From DAIDKA01 sp036267975 (GTDB taxonomy: Bacteria; Pseudomonadota; Gammaproteobacteria; Steroidobacterales; Steroidobacteraceae): DNA of 64,000 nucleotides. The position numbers and the translations under genes were made by a program. The stretch's first letter is position 1; each line of letters begins with the position of its first letter. The stretch lies in the NCBI GenBank assembly GCA_036267975.1, contig DATAVA010000064.1, positions 1-64,000 of the forward strand. Direction: 5' to 3'. Under the pieces are notes generated by a model, which saw only the letters and a list, made by a program, of their open reading frames with translations, was not told the DNA's origin and did no database searches. This document shows, one piece after another, positions 1 to 8,329 of this stretch.

Positions 1-579
1 CATGCGCGCGGCGTCGATCGCTCCTACAGAGGCCATTCGTGCGCTGTAAGGAAGACGGGCGAAAAAGAAGCGCGTGACTCTGGGCGACTTTCGTCGTGTG
101 GCGAGTTCCCAACGAAGCAACGGTGCCTACACAATCGCCCCCGGGGACAGCCGGAAATGTGCAATCGGCTCGCCGGACTCAGAGCCTTGGGGAGCCCATT
201 CAGCCCATCGTGAGACGCGAGGCGGGCCAGTTGGGATTCTCTTGGAGGCGGCTAGCTGCCTGGCTCCCCGAGGAGCGGCCGCACACTTTGCCATCCGCTG
301 AGGCCGCGTTTTGGGCCGGGGGACATTGGCAACGACGTTCTGGCGAAACCGGAGCCATTTAAGGGCCGCTCCCACGCGTTGAAAGGCGAGCATACCAGTC
401 CGGATTGGCGTTGCCGGATGGGCACGCACGGCTCGCCGAAGTCGGCACTGCAGGGGCCCAGGCTAGGTATTCGGCCGCCGGCTCACCAGGCAAACGTGAT
501 GGCCACCTCCTAACCGATGATGCCGAGCGCCTTCGCTTCTTCATGTGGCCTGCCCTTGGTCGGCGCGCCGAAATTGTGC
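1..579. other. Left-edge region without a recognisable gene
   Basis: I could not support a gene here. Several short overlapping open frames exist on both strands, as expected in GC-rich DNA, but none has a recognisable domain, convincing start or ribosome site. A GTAGGAGC-type motif lies near 19-28 on the minus strand and resembles the intergenic REP-like hairpin seen near 39.53 kb. Given the truncated integrase immediately downstream, this is probably decayed accessory DNA. That reading is inference. Confidence 0.4.
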
Positions 580-614
580 GGTTTCCGGTCGTTTTGAACG
601 GAAATGCGGGATAG
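580..614 (+). repeat. Direct repeat copy 1 at integrase truncation point
   Basis: This 35-base stretch begins GGTTTCCGGTC. It matches 1654-1688 at about 27 of 35 positions in the same orientation. The integrase fragment becomes recognisable directly after it, and an in-frame stop inside the repeat (595-597) ends the upstream frame. The second copy sits where a lipoprotein gene loses its N-terminus. Repeats at two gene-truncation points suggest ends of a lost insertion sequence or a recombination substrate. I cannot name an element family from sequence alone. Confidence 0.45.
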
Positions 615-795
615 CCTGGTCATAGAACTGTTCCGGGAGCTACAGATTCACACCGGAGGCGGGCGGCTCGTTTTTCCCGCGCTCGGTCGACACATGCGGC
701 CGATGAGTGAAAACACGATCAGCGTGGCACTTCGGCGCATTGGCTACAGTAACGACCAAATGACCGCGCACGGCTTCAGATCGCTGGCGAGGGGA
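604..795 (+). pseudogene. Phage/P4-type tyrosine integrase, internal fragment
   Basis: The translated segment carries the core of a tyrosine recombinase catalytic domain. It contains a RLVFP strand followed by MSENTISVALRRIGY and then TAHGFR, the typical P4-type integrase run that ends in the conserved HxxR box (His and Arg of the R-H-R-H-Y catalytic set). The N-terminal arm-binding and core-binding domains are missing, with an in-frame stop at 595-597. After GFRSLA the sequence diverges, so the last His and the catalytic Tyr are lost. Such integrases normally insert elements into tRNA 3' ends. The fragment cannot be functional and marks a former integrative element. The open frame runs on to 1041, but the residues after about 795 do not resemble integrase. 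Confidence 0.7.
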
Positions 796-1037
796 TCGAG
801 GGAGCTCGGTAAGCACTTGATGGTGCGCGGGAAACGGATCGTCACTCCAACGGTACCCCCGCCGGTACCCCCACTAAAATCTGGCTGTCAAAAGGATGAA
901 GGTTCGATCTCCACTCTCGCTGGCGGCGATCAACAAAACGACCTAACCGAGCAGCAGTTTAGCACTTTGCAAACAGACCAAACCCCTTCGGCCACTCAAG
1001 CGATAGCGCGCGCCCTCACTGCGAGCCACAACGGCGC

Positions 1038-1667
1038 CTAGAATTGCGGGAGACTGAATTTCGTTCCAGGCGCGCCAATGAGCTCCAAGTAACAATTTCC
1101 GTCCTTACTCGCGACTTGGTATTCCAGGTCCGGATTGAATGCGAACGAAACATATCGTTTCTGGCACCGCAGTTTCACCTGCGAAATATACCCCTCACTA
1201 ATCGTCGCGTGGAAATGACGCCTAAAGAGATTGATGCCCCAACTACCGGCTGGCATCTCGCCATGCAATTCGTAGCGGCGTCCATCGTCGCGCAACGACT
1301 TCAGTTGATCAGTCAGTGACGTCAGCTCAACGGAGGTTTTGTCATCCAGACGCTGTTTACGAAGTTTTGCAACCGTTTGCAGCGCCTCCGTGTATAGCCT
1401 GAGCCTTAGTTGCAGCTGCAGGCTTGCCTGCAATGCAGTCTGAAATTGATCTTTTGGAAGGTACCGTGCATTGTTTTCCTCTGCGATCGCCTGCTGCAGT
1501 CCCGCTAACTGCTGCTCGTCATTACCCCATTGCCCGCCATGTGCTTTGCGACCTAGAGCGTTTCTAAACAGGTCTGGGCGCGGATGTTCGACGTCCTCCC
1601 TTGTGGGCGCGCAGGCGGACAGAAGTGATGTAACGTCGGCATCGGCGCTGTGAGGTTTCCGGTCATT
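1038..1667 (-). pseudogene. N-terminally truncated lipoprotein gene, function unknown
   Basis: An uninterrupted minus-strand frame runs from a stop at 1668-1670 to its terminator at 1038-1040, without a plausible ATG or GTG near its 5' end. Close to its upstream end the frame reads TSLLSAC, a good lipobox, preceded by only a few residues, so the signal peptide appears cut off. The remainder is a helical segment rich in Gln and Leu followed by a beta-rich C-terminus with two cysteines. The break coincides with the repeat at 1654-1688. A TTG at 1431-1433 could start a shorter protein of 131 residues, but that would lack the export signal. I do not recognise the family. The lost 5' end is seen in the sequence; inactivity is inferred. 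Confidence 0.5.
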
Positions 1668-1688
1668 TTAATCGCGAATGCAGGATGA
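1654..1688 (+). repeat. Direct repeat copy 2 at lipoprotein truncation point
   Basis: Second copy of the repeat at 580-614, same orientation, about 27 of 35 bases identical and sharing the leading GGTTTCCGGTC and the AATGC core. It overlaps the upstream end of the truncated lipoprotein frame. Together the two copies bracket the integrase and lipoprotein fragments. This is consistent with ends of related insertion sequences or with recombination between them. Confidence 0.45.
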
Positions 1689-2074
1689 TATGGCTTGACG
1701 CGTCAATTGGCACAACAACGCTCCTCATCAAATCGATGCCTTCTCCTGAGCATAGCGGGCAGACCGACAACGCGACGCGCGGGAATGCCAAAGCGACGAT
1801 GGATCACGCTGATATCCGCGGATTGGGTTACCGCATTTCATCTGTCCGTCGCGGGGCTGCCTAGCGTCTAGCTAACGGAGATCATCCCATCGGGGTGCTC
1901 ACATATCCTGCTCGAGGTACCGGCCAGGGCCGGCCCGTCAGCAGGCTGAACTGGCCGTCAGAAAGCCGCCGCTCGACCCCGGGTCGCCGAGGCGCATAGA
2001 CTCTGTGGCGCTCGTCCAAGAAGGCCGGGTCGCGTCCATGACGTCATCTGGTTCATAAGAAACAGGGGTCCCGC
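1689..2074. other. Non-coding or decayed stretch upstream of the TIR gene
   Basis: No frame here carries a recognisable domain. Codon structure is poor on both strands and stops are frequent. The last bases should contain the promoter and ribosome site of the TIR-domain gene; an AGGGG run at 2064-2068 lies seven bases before its GTG start. Otherwise I see nothing. Confidence 0.4.
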
Positions 2075-4126
2075 GTGCCCGACATTTTTCTCTCTTACAG
2101 CCGCGATGACCAGGCGACCGCCCGTCTGTTTGCCGAAGGCTTCGAGCGTGAGGGCTTCAAAGTATGGTGGGATGCCACGCTGCACTCCGGCGAGGCCTAC
2201 GACCAGGTCACCGAGAAGGCGCTTCGGGAAGCCAAGGCCGTCGTCGTTCTCTGGTCGAAAAAGTCAGTGGACTCACGTTGGGTCCGTGCCGAGGCGACTA
2301 CCGCGGATCGCAACAAGACGCTGGTCCCGGTGATGATTGAGCCGTGTCTGCGGCCGATCATGTTCGAGCTCACGCACACCGCGGACCTCTCGCACTGGAA
2401 GGGTGATGCGAGCGATAAGGTGTGGCGAACCTACGTCGCGGACGTGCATCGCTTCGTTCAGCGAGGCGAGCCGGCCCAGGTCGCGATAGCCGCTGCCAGC
2501 GTGCATAGCGGCGCTGGCCGCGGACAAGGGTTCAGTAGGACCTCGCTTGGGGTCCTGGTCGCGGTCGTGATTATCGTTGGCGGCATTGTTTGGGCCGTTA
2601 CCCGCACGAGCGGCAAGACTGCGCCCCAAGCCGCCCAGACCGCTCAAGCAGGCGGCTCGCGGGCGAGTGCAAAGGCGGTAAGCGCACCGGCAGGTGTCTC
2701 CCTTGCAGTATTGCCGTTCGTCGACATGTCGCCCGAGCACAATCAAGACTATTTCTCCGACGGCCTGTCGGAAGAACTGTTGAACCAACTGGCGCAGATC
2801 AAGGAACTGCGCGTGACGGGGCGAACTTCGAGCTTCTCGTTCAAGGGCAAGAACGAGGACCTGCGTGTCATCGGCGAGAAGCTCGGCGTTGGCAACATCC
2901 TTGAGGGCAGCGTGCGCAAGGAGGGCAACCATTTGCGCATTACGGCGCAGCTGATCAACGCCAAGGATGGCACGTACCTTTGGTCACAGACCTTCGACCG
3001 CGAGCTGACAGGTGTCTTCGCAATTCAGGAGGAGATCGCGATGGCGGTCTCGGGTGCCTTGAGCATCACGCTGGATGTTGGCGCGATGTCGCGCGAGAAG
3101 GGTGGCACGACCAACGTTGAGGCCTACGACAAGTATCTGCGCGCCCGCAAGCTCTCTCTTCAGGGCGGCCCGAAGGCGACTGTTCAGGCCGCTCAGTCGT
3201 TTCGCGAAGCCTTGGCGCTGGATCCGAACTTTGGGCTTGCCTGGCTTGGACTTTACGACGCGCTAAGGTACACGTTGATTATTGTCCCTGAAACTCAGGC
3301 TGCAGCACGCAGGGAAATGGAGGAGGTCAGCGCGCACATCACTAAAATCGCGCCGAATGCCTGGTGGGCTCAGGCTACGCGTGCGTATCAATTCGCCGAT
3401 CTGCACAAGTGGTCCGAGGCAGCGGCTGCGCTCAACGCGGCAATGGCATCAGCACCGGCCTCCGCGAACCTTTGCGGTGACTTCTTCGGAGCCTTTGGGC
3501 GCGCCAAGGAGGCAGTCGCATGCGCTGAACGCCAGCGAGAGGCCGATCCCTTATCGCTTGCCGCCTCCGGCAGTCTGCAGCTGTCTCTCGACATGGTTGG
3601 CCGCTTCGCTGAGGCGCAGGCGGAATACGAGCGCAGTAAGGATTTCGCTGGTGGTCATGCGGTTTGGGACTTCCACGCCATGCGGCGCCTCTGGTCAAGC
3701 AAAGGCGCCAACCCAGCGGCCGTCGAGGCCCAGTTTCGCTATTTCCTGAAACACGAAGACCTTCCAATGCCGCTCAATCACATCATGGTCGACAGGTTGG
3801 GTGATAAGGCCGCCGCGCTCACCGCGATTCGACAGGCGTTCGCAGACCCAGCAAATCAAGACGGCTCGCGTATGAACACAATTGCCCGCTATGCGGATCA
3901 CTATGGCGATCTCGACCTGACGCTTGCAGCGGTCCGCCGGTCCTTTGTCGACCTGCACTTCACGAATTTAGGCTGGCTGTGGTCCTACTATGAGACCAAC
4001 TTGCGCTCTGACCCGCGTTTCAAGGATCTACTGCGGGATCTGGGCCTAGTGGACTACTTCCGCGCCAGCGGCAATTGGGGCGATTTCTGTAAGCCAGTGG
4101 GTAAAGATGATTTCGAGTGTCATTGA
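2075..4126 (+). CDS. TIR domain-TM-TolB/FlgO-like-TPR signalling protein
   Basis: A 683-residue protein starting at GTG with an AGGGG ribosome site. Residues 1-130 form a bacterial TIR domain: FLSYSRDD at the start, a WWD turn, a VVVLWS strand, and Glu73 in WVRAE at the position of the catalytic NADase glutamate. One hydrophobic helix follows (about 157-177). Residues 206-335 match the TolB N-terminal/FlgO-like fold often attached to class III adenylate cyclase-like TPR proteins (AVLPF, DYFSDGLSEEL, ILEGSVRK, QLINAKDG). Tetratricopeptide-type helices fill the rest. The TIR end should be cytoplasmic and the TolB/TPR part periplasmic. Its role is probably protein-protein signalling or NAD-linked defence. 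There is no cyclase domain and no obvious partner gene. It stands alone beside decayed mobile DNA. Confidence 0.85.
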   Translation: MPDIFLSYSRDDQATARLFAEGFEREGFKVWWDATLHSGEAYDQVTEKALREAKAVVVLWSKKSVDSRWVRAEATTADRNKTLVPVMIEPCLRPIMFELTHTADLSHWKGDASDKVWRTYVADVHRFVQRGEPAQVAIAAASVHSGAGRGQGFSRTSLGVLVAVVIIVGGIVWAVTRTSGKTAPQAAQTAQAGGSRASAKAVSAPAGVSLAVLPFVDMSPEHNQDYFSDGLSEELLNQLAQIKELRVTGRTSSFSFKGKNEDLRVIGEKLGVGNILEGSVRKEGNHLRITAQLINAKDGTYLWSQTFDRELTGVFAIQEEIAMAVSGALSITLDVGAMSREKGGTTNVEAYDKYLRARKLSLQGGPKATVQAAQSFREALALDPNFGLAWLGLYDALRYTLIIVPETQAAARREMEEVSAHITKIAPNAWWAQATRAYQFADLHKWSEAAAALNAAMASAPASANLCGDFFGAFGRAKEAVACAERQREADPLSLAASGSLQLSLDMVGRFAEAQAEYERSKDFAGGHAVWDFHAMRRLWSSKGANPAAVEAQFRYFLKHEDLPMPLNHIMVDRLGDKAAALTAIRQAFADPANQDGSRMNTIARYADHYGDLDLTLAAVRRSFVDLHFTNLGWLWSYYETNLRSDPRFKDLLRDLGLVDYFRASGNWGDFCKPVGKDDFECH

Positions 4127-4414
4127 CGCGCCGAAAGCTTGAATCCGCCGCTTTCTGACACCCGATAGCGGACGGTCACGGCAGGCAGCTTCGGGTCAGA
4201 ACTGCCGAGGGCAGCCAAGGGGCATGGGAGGCACCCAGATTCGTAACAATCCTCGCAAGGGCTGGCCCCCGTAGAGCTTCTGCGTGTAAACCTCAGTCAA
4301 GTAGCCGAGGATGGGCAAGGATCAGCATCACGGCCGTTGTCCGCGCTAGATAGCCTGGATCGTTGCCATAGCCCGCGTGATATAGCGTCCACGCAGCGTC
4401 CTTGCTAAACCTGC

Positions 4415-6529
4415 TCATCGCTGCTTTGGCGGTGGTCCTATCATTGGCTGCCAGTCTTCCTGTGCTCGATTGATGAGATAGGAATGAATGGAGGCGGCCT
4501 GCTCATCGGTCAGCAGATCCCGGAAACTCGCCATGCCCTTACTCTTGTGCGTGCCCTTCAACACCGTATCCATGAAACCGGCGTGCTGCTCCGGCGTCAG
4601 ATACCGCAGGTCCACTACGCCACCCGTGGCATTTGCACCATGGCAGGTTCGGCACATCTGCGCATAGATCTCTCCACCGGTGAGAACCGCGTCGCGGGGC
4701 TGTTTGTCCGTCGGGGGCGGTGGGATTTTTGTCGAGGCGGGTGCCGGAGGCAACTCGACACCCTTTGCGTCCATCTTGAACACCATCAATCGCGCCGGGC
4801 CCACCGAGAAGGGCTCGGGACCGCTGTTGAGTCCGGCCACGATGGCGCTGTTCCAACCCGCGTTGATCGCGATGTACTGCGTGTCACCGATCGCGAAGGT
4901 CATCGGCCCGCTCACCGGCACCGTTCCCACCGGCATTTCCCAAAGCTTCTTGCCGTCGGTCGCGCGGTAGATCGCGAGGGTCTTGTCGATGGTCCCCTGG
5001 ACGAGGAGGTTGCCGGCGGTCACCAGCGTGCCACCGTTTCCCGGCAGCCGATAGGTCACCCGGAACGCCTCCTTCTGATGCACCGGATCCCAGGCGAGGA
5101 GGTACCCCTGTTCGCTTGTAGCTGCCTTCTGGTTGAGCTCGCGCCGCAGATCTGGGTAGTTGTTGACTCCGGAGCCAATGGTCGTGCGGCCTTTGACGTA
5201 TTTGAACTGTCCGTCCGCTGCGCGGGAGGCGACTTCCCACTGCACCTGCACCGGGATGTACACCAATCCCGTCAGCGGGCTGTAGGACATCGGATTCCAG
5301 TTGTGCGCGCCACCGTAGCCGGGCGTCAGCAGATGCGGTTTCTCCGTCAAAGCGGACTCCGGCTCGAGAACCGGCCGGCCAGTCTTCATGTCGATGCTCT
5401 TGGCCCAGGTGTTCATGACGTAGGGCTTTGCGGAGATAAGCTTGCCGGTCTTGCGATCCAGAACGTAGAAGAAGCCGTTCTTGGGTGCGTGCATGATGAC
5501 CTGGCGTGTGCGGCCGCCGATCTTCAGGTCCGCGATCATCAGTGGATTGGTGCAATCGTAGTCCCATTCCTCCTGCGGGATCTCCTGGTAGTGCCAGGCG
5601 TAATGGCCGGTCTTCACATCTACCGCCACCACCGAGCACAGGAACAGATTGTCACCACCGCCGGGGCTGCGGAAGGCACTCGGGTGGGGCGAGCCGTTGC
5701 CGGTGCCGAAATACACCAGCTGCAACTTCGGATCATAGACGATGGTGTCCCAGTCGTTGCCGCCGCCCCCCTGTTTCCACCACTCGCCCTTCCAGGTCTT
5801 CGCGGCCATCGGCATGGCCGAGTCGGATGCCGCACCCTCAGGCATTTTCGCAGGATCGCCCGGCACGATGAAAAAGCGCCAGGCGAAGGCGCCGGTATCA
5901 GCGTTATAGGCCGACATGTACCCGCGCGCTCCGAAATCCCCGCCCCCATTGCCGATGACCACGACCCCGTCGAACACCCGAGGCGCACCCGTGATGGACA
6001 GCGGCTCATTCGGCAGCAATGTCTGCGTGCTCCACACTGGCTTGCCGTCTTTGGCGTCGAGTGCGATCAGCCGTCCATCAAGCGTTCCAATGATGATCTT
6101 GCCGTGCCAGGCCGCGAGCCCCCGGCTGACCGTGCCACAGCATGCGTTCCTCGCCCACTCGACCGGAATCTGCGGGTCATAGCGCCACAGCAGCTTGCCG
6201 TTGGCTGCGTCATAGGCCGAGGTGATGTCCCAGGCCGAGATGTTGTAGAGGACGCCGTCGATCTCAATCGGCGATCCCTCTTCACCCCGATAGGTCGCAA
6301 GATCCGCAAACCAGGCGATACCCAGCCGACCCACGTTGCCCTCATTGATCTGTTTGAGCGGGCTGAAGCGCTGCTCATCCCAGGTGCGGCCGGGTGCCAT
6401 CCAGTTGCCGGGTTCCTTGTCCGCGGCCCGCAACCGCTCCTGGGTCACATCGGCGGGCCTGTCCGCGGCGAAAGCCGGCGTCGTTCCCAGGACCAGCAAC
6501 CCAACGCACAACATCATCGATCTAATCAT
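4415..6529 (-). CDS. PQQ-dependent quinohaemoprotein alcohol dehydrogenase
   Basis: A periplasmic enzyme that oxidises an alcohol to an aldehyde or acid with PQQ and passes electrons to its own haem c. An eight-bladed propeller carries repeated tryptophan-docking motifs, the vicinal cysteine pair in NACCG that forms the ring over PQQ, and GGGDNL with the expected catalytic Asp. A C-terminal cytochrome c domain has CRTCH and a candidate axial Met in SKGM. This is the type II (soluble quinohaemoprotein) layout. The chosen ATG at 6529 has GGAG eight bases upstream and begins an ordinary signal peptide ending TPAFA-A. A GTG at 6556 overlaps the upstream stop as GTGA and would add nine residues, so coupling from that site is possible. 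It is the last gene of the minus-strand operon of exported SnoaL proteins. Substrate unknown. Confidence 0.93.
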   Translation of the reverse strand: MIRSMMLCVGLLVLGTTPAFAADRPADVTQERLRAADKEPGNWMAPGRTWDEQRFSPLKQINEGNVGRLGIAWFADLATYRGEEGSPIEIDGVLYNISAWDITSAYDAANGKLLWRYDPQIPVEWARNACCGTVSRGLAAWHGKIIIGTLDGRLIALDAKDGKPVWSTQTLLPNEPLSITGAPRVFDGVVVIGNGGGDFGARGYMSAYNADTGAFAWRFFIVPGDPAKMPEGAASDSAMPMAAKTWKGEWWKQGGGGNDWDTIVYDPKLQLVYFGTGNGSPHPSAFRSPGGGDNLFLCSVVAVDVKTGHYAWHYQEIPQEEWDYDCTNPLMIADLKIGGRTRQVIMHAPKNGFFYVLDRKTGKLISAKPYVMNTWAKSIDMKTGRPVLEPESALTEKPHLLTPGYGGAHNWNPMSYSPLTGLVYIPVQVQWEVASRAADGQFKYVKGRTTIGSGVNNYPDLRRELNQKAATSEQGYLLAWDPVHQKEAFRVTYRLPGNGGTLVTAGNLLVQGTIDKTLAIYRATDGKKLWEMPVGTVPVSGPMTFAIGDTQYIAINAGWNSAIVAGLNSGPEPFSVGPARLMVFKMDAKGVELPPAPASTKIPPPPTDKQPRDAVLTGGEIYAQMCRTCHGANATGGVVDLRYLTPEQHAGFMDTVLKGTHKSKGMASFRDLLTDEQAASIHSYLINRAQEDWQPMIGPPPKQR

Positions 6530-6552
6530 CGACCGCTCCGTGTATGACACCT

Positions 6553-7065
6553 TCACCCCGGGGGCAAAGCACGCCGCTGCTTGAACTTCCAGGCCCCGCC
6601 GACGCGGACCAACTGGTCCTCGTACCGTCCGGCGACTTCCGCCTCCGGCTTGGCGCCGTTCATCTTATAGAAGATGAACTTCGAACTCGCGGTCGCGTGA
6701 TCGCCCTGCAGGTCGATGATCACGTTCGTCAGCAGATGGAAGTTCTTGCCCTGCGGAATGTCGGCTGCAGCGTCGGTGAACATCTTTTCCATCGACTCCT
6801 GAATCTCCTTCCGCCCCCGGTAGCTGCCCTGCGCACCCTGCCATTCGCCGTCCTCGGTGAACAGCGCCGCGAACGCGGCAAAATCGCGGTTGTCGACCGC
6901 ACGGCCATACTCCATCAACAGCTGCTGGATGGCCATCCGGTCGTCAATGCGCTGGATGCGTGCCTCGAGGCTCTGCGGCGGCGTCGCCGCGGCGAGCAGG
7001 CTCGGCCCGGCGAAGCACCCGATCAGCGTGGCGAGTGCCATCGCGCCAGGATGAGCCCGCATCAT
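6553..7065 (-). CDS. Exported SnoaL/NTF2-like protein
   Basis: The protein has a signal peptide followed by a short coiled segment (SLEARIQRIDD) and a SnoaL-like domain of the NTF2 fold: QQLLMEYGRAVDNRDF, FTEDGEW, RGRKEIQESM and a C-terminal GRYEDQLVR-GGAWKFKQRR strand pair. SnoaL-fold proteins are cyclases, isomerases, dehydratases or ligand-binding proteins, so no reaction can be assigned. The open frame extends upstream to 7170. I chose ATG 7065 because it overlaps the stop of the preceding gene (ATGATG) and gives a normal signal peptide. It is the second-last gene of the operon, immediately before the quinohaemoprotein. The export signal places it in the periplasm with the dehydrogenase. 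Confidence 0.85.
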   Translation of the reverse strand: MMRAHPGAMALATLIGCFAGPSLLAAATPPQSLEARIQRIDDRMAIQQLLMEYGRAVDNRDFAAFAALFTEDGEWQGAQGSYRGRKEIQESMEKMFTDAAADIPQGKNFHLLTNVIIDLQGDHATASSKFIFYKMNGAKPEAEVAGRYEDQLVRVGGAWKFKQRRALPPG

Positions 7066-7637
7066 GGTTTGATGATGCCTTTCAGCGCGGCCGGCGGCGG
7101 GGGCAGGTTGGGATCGTTGCCATCCCGATAGGGAATCACGCCATGACTGGTGCGGAGCTTGATCTTCCATTGACCGTTCTCTCGGACGAACTGATCGACA
7201 TAGCGACCGGCCAGGGTGGGGGAGGGCCGGCTGTCGGCGGAGGTCGTGAAGAACATGTAGCGTGAGCGTGCGATGGCGGTATCGCCGCTGACTTCGACCA
7301 CGACGGTCGTATCCAGGTGAAAGTTCTGCTTGTTGATGAAGCCGGCTTCCGGCTTACCCAGATTCTTCTCCATCATCGCCTGGATGGCGGCAGGTCCCGT
7401 GGCACTGCCGAATCCGCCGGTCCAGACCCCGTCCTTGGCGAAGAGCGACGCGTAGCCCGCGTAGTCGCGCGCATCGAGATACTCTCCATAGCGGATGACG
7501 ACCTCCCGGATCTGCTTTTCGTCCTCCAGCTGCTGCACGCGCTTCTCGAGCGCCGCAATGGACCCGGATGGGGTCACGCAGCCCGGCAGGACCAGCGCAA
7601 AGGCGAGGAGCACCGGCAGATATCGCGCGAAGTTCAT
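7062..7637 (-). CDS. SnoaL/NTF2-like lipoprotein
   Basis: The signal peptide ends in VLPGC, a clear lipobox, so the protein should be lipid-anchored. A helical heptad-like segment (ALEKRVQQLEDEKQ) leads into a SnoaL-like domain with YGEYLDARDYAGY, LFAKDGVWTGGFG, a conserved QNFHLDT strand and GRYVDQFVRENGQWKIKLR. The architecture matches its two neighbours, which share the signal, coiled segment and SnoaL core, so all three probably arose by duplication. The gene overlaps the next one by four bases (ATGA), implying coupled translation. Product function unknown; the fold often handles small hydrophobic ligands. Confidence 0.85.
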   Translation of the reverse strand: MNFARYLPVLLAFALVLPGCVTPSGSIAALEKRVQQLEDEKQIREVVIRYGEYLDARDYAGYASLFAKDGVWTGGFGSATGPAAIQAMMEKNLGKPEAGFINKQNFHLDTTVVVEVSGDTAIARSRYMFFTTSADSRPSPTLAGRYVDQFVRENGQWKIKLRTSHGVIPYRDGNDPNLPPPPAALKGIIKP

Positions 7638-7673
7638 GCTGCTTCTCCGTGGGTGGCGGCTGGATCGTACACG

Positions 7674-8228
7674 CTAGTCATTCTTAGGTGGAGCCGCGGC
7701 ATGCAGCAGGCGCTGCTGGAACAGCCAGTGCCCGTTTAGCCGGACCAATGTGTCGTCATAGGACACCAGAAAGATCAGTTTCCACCCGCCCGGATTGTGT
7801 TCATCCGGAATCAGATAGGCCCCCATGCTATGCGCCGTGGCGTGGTCGCCCTCCACGCGGATCGAGGGGTTGAAGTACAGATGGAAGTCAGGCCCGGGCA
7901 GGTGCGAAGGATTGGCGGTGATGGTTTGCTGCAGTTGCGACTGGATCGCGGCCCGGCCGCGTGTCGGGGTACCCCCGCCGCCATAAACAGCGTCCTCCGT
8001 GAACAGGCGGCCGAAGGCGTCAAAGTCCCGCCGGTCCAGGGAGGCGCCATACTGCGCGAACAGCTCCTCGATGTCCTGCCGGGCTTCGAGCCGTTGTATC
8101 CGCAACAAGTCGGAACCGGGTGTGGCGGCCTGTGTGGAGCGGGGCGTGAGCACCGCCGCCACGCCGATGACCAGAACGGATATCATGACTGAGTGGAATG
8201 CGCCGGCCTTTGCTTCTATCTGAGTCAA
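7674..8228 (-). CDS. Exported SnoaL/NTF2-like protein, first gene of minus-strand operon
   Basis: After a hydrophobic export segment (VMISVLVIGVAAVL) and an RIQRLEARQDIEEL coiled stretch comes a SnoaL-like domain with YGASLDRRDFDAF, LFTEDAVYGGGG and a WKLIFLVSYDDTLVR-GHWLFQQR ending. The first possible start is a TTG at 8246. I prefer the in-frame TTG at 8228, which has GGAGA about seven bases upstream. An ATG at 8186 would leave a signal without a basic n-region. It is the promoter-proximal gene of the operon ending in the PQQ dehydrogenase and diverges from the DUF8021 gene across roughly 100 bases. Reaction unknown. Confidence 0.8.
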   Translation of the reverse strand: MTQIEAKAGAFHSVMISVLVIGVAAVLTPRSTQAATPGSDLLRIQRLEARQDIEELFAQYGASLDRRDFDAFGRLFTEDAVYGGGGTPTRGRAAIQSQLQQTITANPSHLPGPDFHLYFNPSIRVEGDHATAHSMGAYLIPDEHNPGGWKLIFLVSYDDTLVRLNGHWLFQQRLLHAAAPPKND

Positions 8229-8276
8229 TTCCGATCTCCACGACAATCGAGTAACGGGCCTGTTTCTTGGCTACCC

Positions 8277-8328
8277 TATAAACAAAGGATGAGGGGCGCA
8301 TCCTATCGAGTCAAACGGGGAGTATAAA
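8277..8328 (+). promoter_or_regulatory. Divergent promoter region with inverted repeat and TATAAA boxes
   Basis: The short gap between the two divergent operons carries a TATAAA at 8277-8282 and another at 8323-8328. Between them is an inverted repeat, AGGATG (8286-8291) and CATCCT (8299-8304), with seven bases between the arms. An ACGGGGAG ribosome site precedes the TTG start at 8330. The repeat is a candidate operator that could control both directions. No regulator gene lies in the adjoining operons, so the binding protein is unknown. Promoter assignments are inference. Confidence 0.4.
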
Positions 8329-8329
8329 A

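Noticed and set aside
4484..6547. Long plus-strand open frame opposite the first PQQ dehydrogenase
   Set aside because: It lies fully antisense to a well-supported gene, has no domain motifs and shows the His/Arg/Val-rich composition of a GC-rich shadow frame.
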